NCBI GenBank assembly: GCA_040756745.1
Contig: JBFLYO010000003.1
Location: 62,001-126,000 of the forward strand
Reading direction: 5' to 3'
Origin: JBFLYO01 sp040756745
GTDB lineage: Bacteria > Bacteroidota > Ignavibacteria > UBA10030 > UBA6906
Length of the DNA: 64,000 nucleotides
Part shown: positions 1 through 7,598 of the stretch, piece by piece
Numbering within the stretch: position 1 is the first letter of the stretch
Layout of the letters: each line of letters starts with the position of its first letter
The notes under the pieces: generated by a model
Told to the model about the DNA's origin: nothing
Databases searched by the model: none
What the model saw: only the letters and a program-made list of their open reading frames with translations
Position numbers and translations under genes: made by a program

Positions 1-321
1 GCCGTCGGCGTGTACGACGCGCGCCTCGTAGCCGGTCAGTTGCACCATGGAGCCATCCTCCACCGACAGGGTGCTGAATGTGCCCGCCGATCCGACTCGT
101 ATGATCCTGTGCGTGCGCAGTGTCGCAGCTCCCGTCCGATCATAGCGATAGTGTTCCTCGTGGAGCCGGATCTCATCCTCCTGATTGCCAATTCCCTGGA
201 CTGCCTGCGGGGGAGGATCTGTCAGGAAACGATACCCTCCACAGCCGGGTAAGGAAAGGAGAAGGATGAGGCCAAGGGTGAGGATGTGAAGAATGGTGCG
301 GATGAGCGGAGAGGTCATCAT
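1..321 (-). CDS. DUF3857-type lipoprotein, N-terminal part only
   Basis: The reading frame starts at ATG 321-319 and is still open at base 1, giving 107 residues of a longer protein. An AGGAG ribosome site lies 7 bases before the start. The N-terminus has a hydrophobic stretch ending LLSLPGC, a lipoprotein signal with Cys27 as the likely lipidated residue. From about residue 52 the sequence resembles the start of DUF3857, a domain that usually precedes a transglutaminase-like domain in periplasmic proteins; this assignment is by pattern only. A dyad, GCAGTGG-ATA-CCACTGC (375-391), lies about 55 bases upstream and could be an operator. The function is unknown. Confidence 0.6.
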   Translation of the reverse strand, partial: MMTSPLIRTILHILTLGLILLLSLPGCGGYRFLTDPPPQAVQGIGNQEDEIRLHEEHYRYDRTGAATLRTHRIIRVGSAGTFSTLSVEDGSMVQLTGYEARVVHADG

Positions 322-644
322 GCCGTCGCTCCTGAGTACGGGGAAACTTGTTATGGAAAAAACGGACTGCTCCCGCAGTGGATACCACTGCCGAGCATGT
401 GGAGGCCGGGACCACACGTTCTCGCGCCGGGGGAGTTACAGCAAATGGCGCGTCAGGTTGCTACGAATCAAATGGGAGAGCAGAATGCTGCAGCAGAATT
501 ACAGCGTCCGGCTTGCCGGGGGGTCGGACGCCGCAAAGACAACTCGCCGCAGAAAAACCACAGTAGAAGATACACCGCTCAGCAATTACTGTCAAGACGG
601 AGCGGGATTATTCTGTCGATGTCACCCATGTCGGGATTCTTCAT

Positions 645-676
645 AAAGAAAAAGGGCATCGGTTGTTGCGATGCCC
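645..676 (-). terminator. Rho-independent terminator
   Basis: On the minus strand, GGGCATCG and CGATGCCC form an 8-bp stem (669-676 with 654-661) around a 7-base loop. TTTTTCTTT follows directly. It would end leftward transcripts carrying tRNA-Pro and perhaps the MerR operon. Confidence 0.75.
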
Positions 677-762
677 ACGAGAAGAGATTTTGGTCGAAAG
701 GATCAGGTCAAGGGGAGATTGCAGGTTGAGATCAAGACTCAGATCTTCGGATCTCCGTTGGG

Positions 763-778
763 GCAGAATATATTCTGC
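763..778. repeat. 16-bp palindrome with GAATATATTC core
   Basis: GCAGAATATATTCTGC is a perfect palindrome preceded by GGG. Its central ten bases match the centre of the longer palindrome at 11487-11526, so the two may belong to one repeat family. Confidence 0.5.
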
Positions 779-893
779 GCTTACAGAGCCGATCTCTCCC
801 TACTGACTTCTGCCTACTCCCCGCTTCTCCGTTCGCCCTACCTCCCTACCCCATACCTCCTTACCCCCTACCTCTTTCTTCTTTACTGCTCTG

Positions 894-967
894 TCGGAGC
901 GGGGGGATTTGAACCCCCGACCCCCTGAACCCCATTCAGGTGCGCTACCGGGCTGCGCTACGCTCCG
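894..967 (-). tRNA. tRNA-Pro (GGG)
   Basis: The minus strand folds as a full cloverleaf. The acceptor arms CGGAGCG/CGCTCCG pair, with discriminator A. The anticodon stem CCTGA/TCAGG encloses the loop ATGGGGT, giving anticodon GGG. The T arm contains GGTTCAAATCC. The A32-U38 loop pair and C1-G72 are usual for bacterial tRNA-Pro. CCA is not encoded. Confidence 0.96.
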
Positions 968-977
968 AAATATAAAG

Positions 978-1073
978 TTGAGGATAAGGATAAGGTTAAG
1001 GGGACAAGTCGCGACGCCACATCATTCCTTCTTTTCCTTAACCTTAACCTTAACCTTAACCTTAACCTTAACC
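978..1073. repeat. Hexamer arrays in inverted orientation
   Basis: Bases 978-1003 hold GGATAA/GGTTAA units. Bases 1036-1073 hold six exact CCTTAA copies plus CC. The two blocks are complementary and could form a hairpin in the spacer between tRNA-Pro and the MerR gene. The TAA stop of the MerR gene (1070-1068) lies inside the array. Confidence 0.85.
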
Positions 1074-1451
1074 TATCTTCTTCAACAACTCCTGCAAAAA
1101 CTGCTTCGTCTCCTCCACGTCCGCGCGGAGCTGCTCGTCTTTGATTTTTGCGCGGGACTTCGGCGCGTCGATGAGCTCGAGCTGCTCCCCCGTGTCCCCC
1201 TCCGGCGTGTAACTCTTCAGCACCTGCTTTGCCCCCTCAATCGTGTACCGCTCGTCCCGCAGCAGCTTCTTGATATAGAGGATCAGCTTAATGTCCCGGT
1301 TTGTGTAAATCCGGTTCCCCGCCCTGTTCTTCTGGGGCTTCAGATGCTCAAACTCCGACTCCCAGTACCGCAGCACGTACTGCTCGAGATCGGTGATCTT
1401 CGCCACCTCGCTGATCGAGTAATACAGCTTCTTGATGCCAAGCGATTTCAT
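1068..1451 (-). CDS. MerR-family transcriptional regulator
   Basis: This 127-residue protein has an N-terminal MerR helix-turn-helix (YYSISEVAKITDLEQYVLRY, then the wing around RNRAGNRIYT). A helical tail from about residue 85 probably dimerises. No cysteine cluster or effector domain follows, so it is a short MerR-type regulator of unknown signal; many Bacteroidota carry such a gene. Its stop codon is supplied by the CCTTAA array. It is the last protein gene of a leftward run that begins near 5873, 102 bases after the lipoprotein gene. Confidence 0.85.
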   Translation of the reverse strand: MKSLGIKKLYYSISEVAKITDLEQYVLRYWESEFEHLKPQKNRAGNRIYTNRDIKLILYIKKLLRDERYTIEGAKQVLKSYTPEGDTGEQLELIDAPKSRAKIKDEQLRADVEETKQFLQELLKKIG

Positions 1452-1525
1452 CGCGCGCTAGAGCCCAATATACCACGTCAAGCTACGAAAAACATGTCTG
1501 ACTTGCAACCGACGCCGGCCGACAG

Positions 1526-1553
1526 TTCCGCAATTCGCATTCCGCAATCCGCA
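1526..1553. repeat. Four tandem heptamers (TTCCGCA family)
   Basis: Units TTCCGCA, ATTCGCA, TTCCGCA and ATCCGCA follow one another without gaps, directly after the stop codon of the lipoprotein gene (minus strand). The same heptamer appears in both orientations at 9778-9835. Confidence 0.8.
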
Positions 1554-2111
1554 TTATTTTCTCGTCCTGCTCTTCGACAGCTTGACATCGATCTCCTTCA
1601 TGCGCTTCAGCTCCTGCTGTACCTGCTGCAGGTCGGCTTCAAGATCCTGCAGGCGCCGCATGTCGGTCATGATGGTGCCGCTCTGCCTCTTGGCGAGAGT
1701 CGTCAGGCTGTCGACCGAAGCGGTCTTCCGGGCAAGACTCTCCTGCAGCGTCCTCACCCGGCGAAGGAGGGAGACGAACATCTGGAAATGCTCACGGTCC
1801 GCTTTCTTCATCGGGAGATTGAGACACGCCGTGAACCAGTAGAGGGCGAGACTGTCGTTTCGCGCCGGGTTGAACTCGCTCGCATAGAGCAGGGCAGCCT
1901 TCCGCGCGGCAACCGGGAAGGCCGTTGATTGCGGAAATTCTGTCGCCACCACGACATAATGCTCGGCCGCACCCTTGAGCGCCATCTCCTGCTCAAGGCT
2001 GTCGGCGAGCCGCATGTGATAGTTGACCAGATTCGCCGTCCGGCTTCCTTCGGTCCCCCCGCAGCCGGCAAGAACGCTCACGAGCAGCACGCCTGCGATC
2101 CATCGGTTCAT
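1554..2111 (-). CDS. Lipoprotein with TPR-like and coiled-coil regions
   Basis: The 185-residue product begins with a lipoprotein signal (LLVSVLAGC, Cys17). Residues 30-110 look like TPR-type helices (repeated Ala/Leu pairs, EFPQSTAFPVAARKAALLYA). Residues 115-180 form a probable coiled coil. Its start overlaps the stop of the upstream sensor kinase by 4 bases (ATGA), so the two are translationally coupled. A kinase next to a helical lipoprotein recalls the GlrK-QseG arrangement of enterobacteria, but no homology to QseG is claimed. It could be an envelope partner of the kinase. Confidence 0.6.
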   Translation of the reverse strand: MNRWIAGVLLVSVLAGCGGTEGSRTANLVNYHMRLADSLEQEMALKGAAEHYVVVATEFPQSTAFPVAARKAALLYASEFNPARNDSLALYWFTACLNLPMKKADREHFQMFVSLLRRVRTLQESLARKTASVDSLTTLAKRQSGTIMTDMRRLQDLEADLQQVQQELKRMKEIDVKLSKSRTRK

Positions 2112-3556
2112 GATGCCTTCTTTCTCCCCGCGGCGCGGGCCGTGGGAAACTCTACCGTGAATGTCGACCCAACCCCGGGCTTGCTCGAAGCGGACACCTT
2201 CCCCCCCTGTCCCTCTACGAGCGCCTTCACGAACGCAAGCCCGATCCCCGTTCCTTTTTTCCGCTCTTGCACGGCGCTGGAAGCTCGATAAAATTTCGTA
2301 AAGACCTTGGGGAGCTCAGCTGCAGGAATCCCCGCCCCCGTGTCGCGTACCGTCAGGTGCACGCCGCGTGGCGACGGGCCGACGATCACCTCGACGGTTC
2401 CCCCTTCATCCGTGTACTTCAACGCGTTGTTGATCAAATTGGATGCGATCTGGCTGCACTTCTCCGCGTCCACGACCACCTCGGGGGCCGGGAAAGGAAG
2501 GAAGCTGAGCGTAATCTGCTTCCGCGCTGCGAGGGCCTCCGCCTCGCTGACCGCCGGTCGTATGACCTTGGCAAGATCCGCGCTGACCAGGTTGTACTCC
2601 ATCATCCCTGCCTCGACCTTTGAGAGATCGAGGAACTGATTGCTGAACTTCGCGATCTTGTCCACGCTCTCCATCATGTTGTCGAGCAGCTTCCGCTGCT
2701 GCTCGGTTACGGGCCCCGCCTTCTGCTCCGTCAGCAGATAATAGACCGAATGGATGGTCTGAAGCGGCATCCGGAGCTCGTGGGAGATGTGCTGCATCAT
2801 TTCCGCACGGAAGCGGTTCAGCGCGTCAAGGCTCGCGCTCATGGAGTTGAAGGCCGCGGCGAGGTCGGCGGTCTCGTCCTTCGAATTGACCCGTATGCGC
2901 GTGAATGAGCCGCCGGCAATCTCCTTGGTCCCGGCAACCAGCGTCCGGAGCGGACGGGTAATGGTGCGCGCGATGATGAACGCCGTTGCGATGGCGGCAA
3001 GGAGAGTCGTGGCCGCGATGATCAAGGCGACGCGGAAGGAGCGCTGCGTCGCGGTGTCGATGTCGTCGACTGTGGCGCGCACAGTTCGTTGTTTGGTGGT
3101 GATAAGAGCGTCTAGCGAGCGGTGCATGGCGTCCACGGTGTCCGTCCGCGCCTTCTCGGTCCCCGCCGGGTTGTAGGGGTCGGCTTCGGAGACGGCCGTG
3201 AAGTGCCAGTCGTGCCGGCGCCCGATGCGCTCGATGAGCTGCCGGTCGCGTTCGTCGGGGAGCATTCCTGCCAGAGAGTCCAGGAAACGGTTGAAGATCC
3301 GGTTGTTGTCGGCGAAAATGACGTGGTACGTCGTGTCCTGCGAGATGAGGTACTTCTGCGCGTAACGCTCTTCCTCGTACAGAATCGTCCGCATCTGCTT
3401 GGCAAGATCGATCGCCTGGACGTCGACCGTAAGCACGCTGCGTGTAGTCTCGGAAATGTGGCTCAGCTCCAGGAGACCGAACGCGCTTGCAACAAACATC
3501 AGCAGGATGATGACCCCGAACCCGATCATCACCTTCCGGTAGATGGTGAGCTTCAC
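2108..3556 (-). CDS. Membrane sensor histidine kinase
   Basis: The 482-residue kinase has a transmembrane helix at 8-28, a helical extracytoplasmic domain at about 30-172, a second helix at about 175-197, and HAMP at 198-250. The HisKA H-box is HISHELRMPLQTI with His259. The ATPase domain has NLINNALKYT (N box), DTGAGIP (G1) and GTGIGLAFVKAL (G2), so it should be an active kinase. No response regulator lies beside it. It overlaps acpS upstream and the lipoprotein gene downstream by 4 bases each. The signal is unknown. Confidence 0.9.
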   Translation of the reverse strand: MKLTIYRKVMIGFGVIILLMFVASAFGLLELSHISETTRSVLTVDVQAIDLAKQMRTILYEEERYAQKYLISQDTTYHVIFADNNRIFNRFLDSLAGMLPDERDRQLIERIGRRHDWHFTAVSEADPYNPAGTEKARTDTVDAMHRSLDALITTKQRTVRATVDDIDTATQRSFRVALIIAATTLLAAIATAFIIARTITRPLRTLVAGTKEIAGGSFTRIRVNSKDETADLAAAFNSMSASLDALNRFRAEMMQHISHELRMPLQTIHSVYYLLTEQKAGPVTEQQRKLLDNMMESVDKIAKFSNQFLDLSKVEAGMMEYNLVSADLAKVIRPAVSEAEALAARKQITLSFLPFPAPEVVVDAEKCSQIASNLINNALKYTDEGGTVEVIVGPSPRGVHLTVRDTGAGIPAAELPKVFTKFYRASSAVQERKKGTGIGLAFVKALVEGQGGKVSASSKPGVGSTFTVEFPTARAAGRKKAS

Positions 3557-3930
3557 CGTCGTCCGTCCTCAATGACAACCATGGCCACGACGTGGCTGTC
3601 GGAATGCGACATGGAGAGCATCACGGTGGCGCCTGCGAGGTGCGCGCGCAGTGAGCCGTGGAGCGTGATGCGCGGCTGGCCGGAGGGCTCGTTGGTAATC
3701 TCGACATCCTTCCATCGAAATTCCCCGGCCCAGCCGGTGGAGAGGGCCTTGCTGAGCGCTTCCTTGGCGGCAAACCGCGCCGCGTAATGCTGGTAGCGGT
3801 GCGCCTTCGCGTCGCAGTATGCGATCTCCGACGGGGTGTAGACCTTCTGGACAAAGTGGTCCCCGATCGTCTCCACGCTCTTCTTGATCCTGTCGATCTC
3901 AATGATATCCACACCGATGCCGCGCACCAT
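3553..3930 (-). CDS. acpS: Holo-[acyl-carrier-protein] synthase
   Basis: The 125-residue length and motifs fit AcpS, which transfers 4'-phosphopantetheine from CoA to a serine of apo-ACP and so activates fatty-acid synthesis. The Mg-binding motifs are visible as GVDIIEIDRI near the N-terminus and FAAKEALSKAL near residue 60. The C-terminal SHSDSHVVAMVV strand is also typical. It lies 4 bases downstream of the HAD phosphatase gene and overlaps the following kinase gene by 4 bases. Confidence 0.93.
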   Translation of the reverse strand: MVRGIGVDIIEIDRIKKSVETIGDHFVQKVYTPSEIAYCDAKAHRYQHYAARFAAKEALSKALSTGWAGEFRWKDVEITNEPSGQPRITLHGSLRAHLAGATVMLSMSHSDSHVVAMVVIEDGRR

Positions 3931-3934
3931 GTCC

Positions 3935-4630
3935 TCAGGCCCCCTTCCCGCGGGCGTTGACCCGGTCGATGACGTCGAGCAGCGCCGAAACGTCGGTCAG
4001 ATCGTAATCGGCATGCGACTCTACAGTGCCGAACGTATCTCCGTACCGCGCAAATGCCGTGGTCATGCCCAGATTGGCTGCACCGACCACGTCACGCTCT
4101 GCCCAGTCACCTACCATGATTGCCTCGTGCGGGTGCACGTTCAACAGCTCGAGTGCGCGCCGGAAGGGGGCCGGGCTCGGCTTGCGTTCTCCCGTGTCTT
4201 CGAACACCACGACGTGGTCAAACAATTGATGGAAGTTCAGGTAACAGAGCCGCAGCCATGCCTCGCGGGCAGGCGCATCGGAGACGACAGCCAGCTTGAT
4301 CCCCCGCTTCAACAGCGCCACCAGCGTCATGTTCACGTGCGGGTACGGCACGAGGGCGGCTTCGCGTGCCCGCCGGTAGGCAATCACCCCCGCCGAGAGA
4401 ATCTTGTAATCGACCTTCTGGAAGACGTCGTAGATGAGCTGGTCGAACACGTTCTGGAACTCAATGCCGCGCTCCTGGTAGATGGCGTCGATGCGCGCGC
4501 GGGCCTCCTCGGTGGTCAATCCCAGACCGGCATCGATCATGGCATTGATCGCGGCCGAGACGGCGAGCCGCTTCATGCTCATGAAATCGACGAGCGTGTT
4601 GTCGAGATCGAAGATAACCGCTTTGACCAT
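3935..4630 (-). CDS. HAD-superfamily hydrolase
   Basis: The 231-residue protein carries the four HAD motifs: FDLDNTLVDF (nucleophile and acid/base Asp), VVSDAP (motif II), ERKPSP (motif III Lys) and MVGDWAERDVVGA (motif IV). A helical cap lies between motifs I and II, as in haloacid-dehalogenase-like phosphatases of the TIGR02253 kind. The substrate cannot be told from sequence. It sits in a tightly spaced leftward operon with acpS. Confidence 0.85.
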   Translation of the reverse strand: MVKAVIFDLDNTLVDFMSMKRLAVSAAINAMIDAGLGLTTEEARARIDAIYQERGIEFQNVFDQLIYDVFQKVDYKILSAGVIAYRRAREAALVPYPHVNMTLVALLKRGIKLAVVSDAPAREAWLRLCYLNFHQLFDHVVVFEDTGERKPSPAPFRRALELLNVHPHEAIMVGDWAERDVVGAANLGMTTAFARYGDTFGTVESHADYDLTDVSALLDVIDRVNARGKGA

Positions 4631-4645
4631 GGGGTTCCGGGCGGT

Positions 4646-4918
4646 TCAGCGCGGGGACCGTGCGGACCGGGCAACCTCATCTTCGATGAACCCCCGTACG
4701 GCGGGCTTCAGGTAGAGGTTGTCAAGGCCGATTTCGTTCAGCGCTGTGGCGAGAACGGCCGCCTTCCGCTGAGGCAGAAGTCTCCTGTTGATGAGCAGCA
4801 GTTTCTGTTCCTTGAGAATGCAATACCCCCCTTCAAAATCCCCCCGCTCATAGCGGATGGTGACGCCGAGCTGACGGGCGACGCCGCCCAGCTCCACGAT
4901 GAGCTCTTCGTGCTTCAT
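4646..4918 (-). CDS. Small conserved-looking protein, function unknown
   Basis: This 90-residue protein has mixed alpha/beta character and no signal peptide. The motif GGYCILKEQKLLLINRRL suggests a beta-hairpin, followed by helices. Its ATG overlaps the stop of the upstream membrane-protein gene by 4 bases, and the HAD gene follows 15 bases downstream, so its expression is tied to both. I do not recognise the family. Confidence 0.7.
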   Translation of the reverse strand: MKHEELIVELGGVARQLGVTIRYERGDFEGGYCILKEQKLLLINRRLLPQRKAAVLATALNEIGLDNLYLKPAVRGFIEDEVARSARSPR

Positions 4919-5442
4919 GCCTTCGCTTGTGCAGGTCGGACAAAGGGGCGGAACACTGCAAGCGCGATGATCGTGTAGTAGCAGAGCAGGGCGATCACCG
5001 GCGCGCCGGCGAGCGCGGCCAAACGGGCGATGAAGAGTTCGCGGAACACCTCATTCCCAGCGGTGGTAAAAAATTCCATGTACACCATCTCAGCGTCCAG
5101 ATACATCGTGAACAGTTCCACAGGGACAAACGCATAGAACAGGATCGCGCTCATCATGAGCCAGCCGTTCTCCTTGAGGCGGAGGGGGGTCGTTACCAGG
5201 AACAGCGTCGCGCTGACGAGGACGACCGCATAGCTGATCATGATGATGACGGAGGCGAACGACATCAGACGGAAGATCTCCCGTTCTGCTTCAGGGGCGA
5301 GGTATTCCTCGAACTCGAGCGTCCCCGTCTTGAGCATGTCGTCCCCGATCATGGCACGGATGTTCACCCCCCCCAGCCACACGATAGCGCCGACGATCAT
5401 GATGAAGAGGGCCGCCCGGGAGAGACGAGGGGACGGTGTCAT
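4915..5442 (-). CDS. Membrane protein with four predicted helices
   Basis: The start at 5442 is chosen because its ATGA overlaps the stop of the upstream gene and GGAG precedes it; an in-frame ATG at 5493 lies inside that gene. The 175-residue product has hydrophobic helices at about 10-28, 60-82, 91-113 and 140-165. Acidic residues cluster in the first loop (EFEEYLAPEAEREIF). The family is not recognised. It is coupled by overlaps to genes on both sides. Confidence 0.75.
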   Translation of the reverse strand: MTPSPRLSRAALFIMIVGAIVWLGGVNIRAMIGDDMLKTGTLEFEEYLAPEAEREIFRLMSFASVIIMISYAVVLVSATLFLVTTPLRLKENGWLMMSAILFYAFVPVELFTMYLDAEMVYMEFFTTAGNEVFRELFIARLAALAGAPVIALLCYYTIIALAVFRPFVRPAQAKA

Positions 5443-5873
5443 GTGCTCTCCGCGCGGGTCCTGCCGGCGTCGATCAGCCAGTTCTTGTACCACGCAAGGT
5501 CATGGCAAAGCGCCAGGAGACTCTCCACGCCCCCATGTGTCATGACGAGGTACGTCCGTTCGAAGCGCTCGCGCGCGTCAGCCGGAGCGTCCTTGAGCAT
5601 TCCTGTGATCAGCGCCACAGCGTGATCGAGACTCCGGGCAAACTCGGATGCCAACCGGTCGTACCCTTCTCCGTTAGGGCCGATCCGGTTCATGATCCCG
5701 TACGCGCGGTGGAGGAACTTGGATTGAAAGCAAAGCTCCTCCAGCGTCTGCCGCCGCGCCGGGGCACGGCCGAGGTCCAACAGCATCCCCAGATCGTCAC
5801 GCCTCCCGAGTGTGCCGCCTGACAAGACGTCCAACTCTGACAGCAACGATTCCGTAGCCGGGGAGAATTGCAT
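5439..5873 (-). CDS. Helical cytoplasmic protein, function unknown
   Basis: This 144-residue, mostly helical protein has no signal or membrane segment and is not recognised. It is the first gene of the leftward operon. A promoter (TTGAAA, 17 bases, TATATT) ends only 5 bases before its ATG, which would place the transcript start at or beside the start codon and make the message leaderless. Its stop overlaps the next start by 4 bases. Confidence 0.7.
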   Translation of the reverse strand: MQFSPATESLLSELDVLSGGTLGRRDDLGMLLDLGRAPARRQTLEELCFQSKFLHRAYGIMNRIGPNGEGYDRLASEFARSLDHAVALITGMLKDAPADARERFERTYLVMTHGGVESLLALCHDLAWYKNWLIDAGRTRAEST

Positions 5874-5878
5874 GATGT

Positions 5879-5907
5879 AATATAGAGAATAGGGGAAGGA
5901 GTTTCAA
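5879..5907 (-). promoter_or_regulatory. Sigma-70-type promoter of the leftward operon
   Basis: On the minus strand, TTGAAA (5907-5902) and TATATT (5884-5879) are separated by 17 bases. The predicted transcript start falls at about 5872-5873, on the first base of the start codon of the 5439-5873 gene. Confidence 0.6.
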
Positions 5908-5950
5908 ACACGCGGTGGAACTTCGCTGCGTACAAGCCGCTTTACAGTGC

Positions 5951-5993
5951 GGGGACGTCCCCTGACCCCGTTTTGATTCTGAGGACTCAAAAC
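5951..5993. promoter_or_regulatory. Two dyads upstream of the CXXCH sensor kinase
   Basis: GGGGACGTCCCC (5951-5962) is a perfect palindrome. GTTTTGA-N10-TCAAAAC (5970-5993) is a second dyad. Both lie 46-88 bases before the kinase start and could be regulator sites. No regulator is assigned. Confidence 0.35.
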
Positions 5994-6038
5994 ACTACTT
6001 TAGCCAGGCAGAACGGAACCAGTGGACAGGAGTCGGGC

Positions 6039-7598
6039 GTGCGCCTCACCAGGAAAATCCTCATTGCGATCGTCCCCGTCTTTCTCATCTTCATCACCGT
6101 CAGCGTCGTGCTCCAGAATCAGTTCCAGGAACGGGAAATGATGGAAGAGGCACAGGTTGCAGCACACACCTACGCCGACATCGTCAAAGAATCGCTCGTC
6201 AGCATGATGCTGAAGAACTACGAGGTGGACAGCAGCTTCATCGACCGCGTGAATATGTTGAAGCAGATTGATACGCTTCGCGTGTTCGTCAATAATCTGA
6301 GAATCCGTGATGAGCTGCTGACTCCGGAACGGTACCTGCGCCTGCAACTGAAGTATGCGACCCTTCGCCCGAAAGACATGATAGAGAAGCGGGTGCTGGA
6401 AGGCGGCGAGCCCTTCTTCGAGCGGGAAGGAGAGTACTTCAGGGGCGTGATTCCCTTCACGGCCACGTCGGTCTGCCAGAAATGCCACGCCGTCCCGGTC
6501 GGGTACGCGCTGGGTGCGGCGGACATCCGGATCTCGTTTGCGCGGGTGTCGGCGGCCACGGCTCAGAACTGGAGCCGGTCGCTGATCATCTTTGTGGTCT
6601 TCGCGGCTGTCGTGATCGGCGTCGCGGTGATGATGTTCCGGATCTTCGTTTCCAAGCCCGTGCGCGGCCTGGTCGGCGCTACGTTTCAGATCAGCCGGGG
6701 GAACCTCGACACCCCGGTACCGGGGGCGGAGGTGCTTCGTCCCGGCGAAGACGAGCTTGCCGTGCTGTCCCTCCGATTCGATGAAATGAGAATCTCCCTC
6801 AAGGAAAAGATCGACCAGCTTGACCACGCCAACCGGTCGCTCTCCGACCGAAATACCGAGCTCGAAAGAGCTCTGGACCGCCTCCGCAAGGCGCAGGAGG
6901 ATCTCGTCCGCAGCGAGCGTCTTGCCGTGACAGGGAAGCTGACCGCACAACTTTCACACGAGATCAACAATCCGATCCACAATATCCAGAGTCTCCTGGA
7001 GTCCGCCCTGCGCAAGGTGAACGGCAACGTCGCCCTCCGGGAACTCATCGGCGTCGCTCTTGAAGAAGTGTCCCGGATGGCAAAGCTGACCCGCCAGATG
7101 CTCGATTTCTACCGGGGGTCAGTGGTCGAACACGAGCAGGATGAAGTGGATCTCCGGAGTCTTCTTGTGGAAACCGCGCGCAGCTACACGCCCCAGCTCG
7201 AACAGGCGGGGATCACGGTGGTCCTCGAAGCGAACGAGCCGGTTCCCCCCGTGCGTGGGTCGCGCGACAAGCTGAAGCAGGTGCTGATCAATCTCGTGAT
7301 CAATGCGCGCGACGCCATGGACTCTGGCGGGATGCTGGCCCTGCGCTGCCGGGCAAACCGTGGGAGCGTCTGCGTCGAGGTTGCGGACACCGGCGTGGGG
7401 ATTCCGGAAGAGAACATGGGGCGGATCTTCGAGGCGTTTTTCACCACCAAGAAGGAAGTGAGTGGCGTGGGTCTGGGACTAGCCGTCAGCTATGGCATCG
7501 TCCAGGCGCACCAGGGCACCATCGCCGTCCGCAGCACAATCGGGAAAGGGACGACGTTCATTATCGAACTCCCGGCATCGGCCGACGTCCATGTCTGA
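6039..7598 (+). CDS. Sensor histidine kinase with heme c (CXXCH) sensory domain
   Basis: The start is GTG 6039, with AGGAG 6 bases upstream; an in-frame ATG at 5973 lacks a ribosome site. The 519-residue protein has a transmembrane helix at about 6-26, then a DUF3365/Tll0287-like extracytoplasmic domain containing CQKCH (146-150), a covalent heme c motif. A second helix follows at about 181-201, then HAMP, a coiled coil, the H-box QLSHEINNPIHNI (His307) and an ATPase domain (NLVINARDAM, DTGVGIP, GVGLGLAVS). It probably senses redox state or a heme ligand; that is inference from the motif. The response-regulator gene overlaps its end by 8 bases. Confidence 0.9.
   Translation: MRLTRKILIAIVPVFLIFITVSVVLQNQFQEREMMEEAQVAAHTYADIVKESLVSMMLKNYEVDSSFIDRVNMLKQIDTLRVFVNNLRIRDELLTPERYLRLQLKYATLRPKDMIEKRVLEGGEPFFEREGEYFRGVIPFTATSVCQKCHAVPVGYALGAADIRISFARVSAATAQNWSRSLIIFVVFAAVVIGVAVMMFRIFVSKPVRGLVGATFQISRGNLDTPVPGAEVLRPGEDELAVLSLRFDEMRISLKEKIDQLDHANRSLSDRNTELERALDRLRKAQEDLVRSERLAVTGKLTAQLSHEINNPIHNIQSLLESALRKVNGNVALRELIGVALEEVSRMAKLTRQMLDFYRGSVVEHEQDEVDLRSLLVETARSYTPQLEQAGITVVLEANEPVPPVRGSRDKLKQVLINLVINARDAMDSGGMLALRCRANRGSVCVEVADTGVGIPEENMGRIFEAFFTTKKEVSGVGLGLAVSYGIVQAHQGTIAVRSTIGKGTTFIIELPASADVHV

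Larger units (their letters stand above)
322..893. other. 572-base region without a convincing gene
   Basis: Open frames here (for example 286-729 and 293-646 on the plus strand) lack ribosome sites and look like no known protein. The stretch holds a dyad at 375-391, a minus-strand terminator at 645-676, a palindrome centred on GAATATATTC at 763-778, an AGATC-TTCG-GATCT hairpin at 741-754, and a TACC-rich degenerate repeat at about 795-880. Confidence 0.6.

Noticed and set aside
286..729. 147-residue plus-strand frame in the 5' gap (and 293-646)
   Set aside because: No ribosome site, no recognisable domain, runs across a terminator and the start of the DUF3857 gene on the other strand.
795..1073. 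CRISPR array
   Set aside because: Repeat units of 6-8 bases with no spacers and no cas genes in the window.
909..1928. 339-residue plus-strand frame
   Set aside because: Covers tRNA-Pro, the CCTTAA array, and the MerR and lipoprotein genes in reverse; the sequence is Leu/Arg-rich shadow translation.
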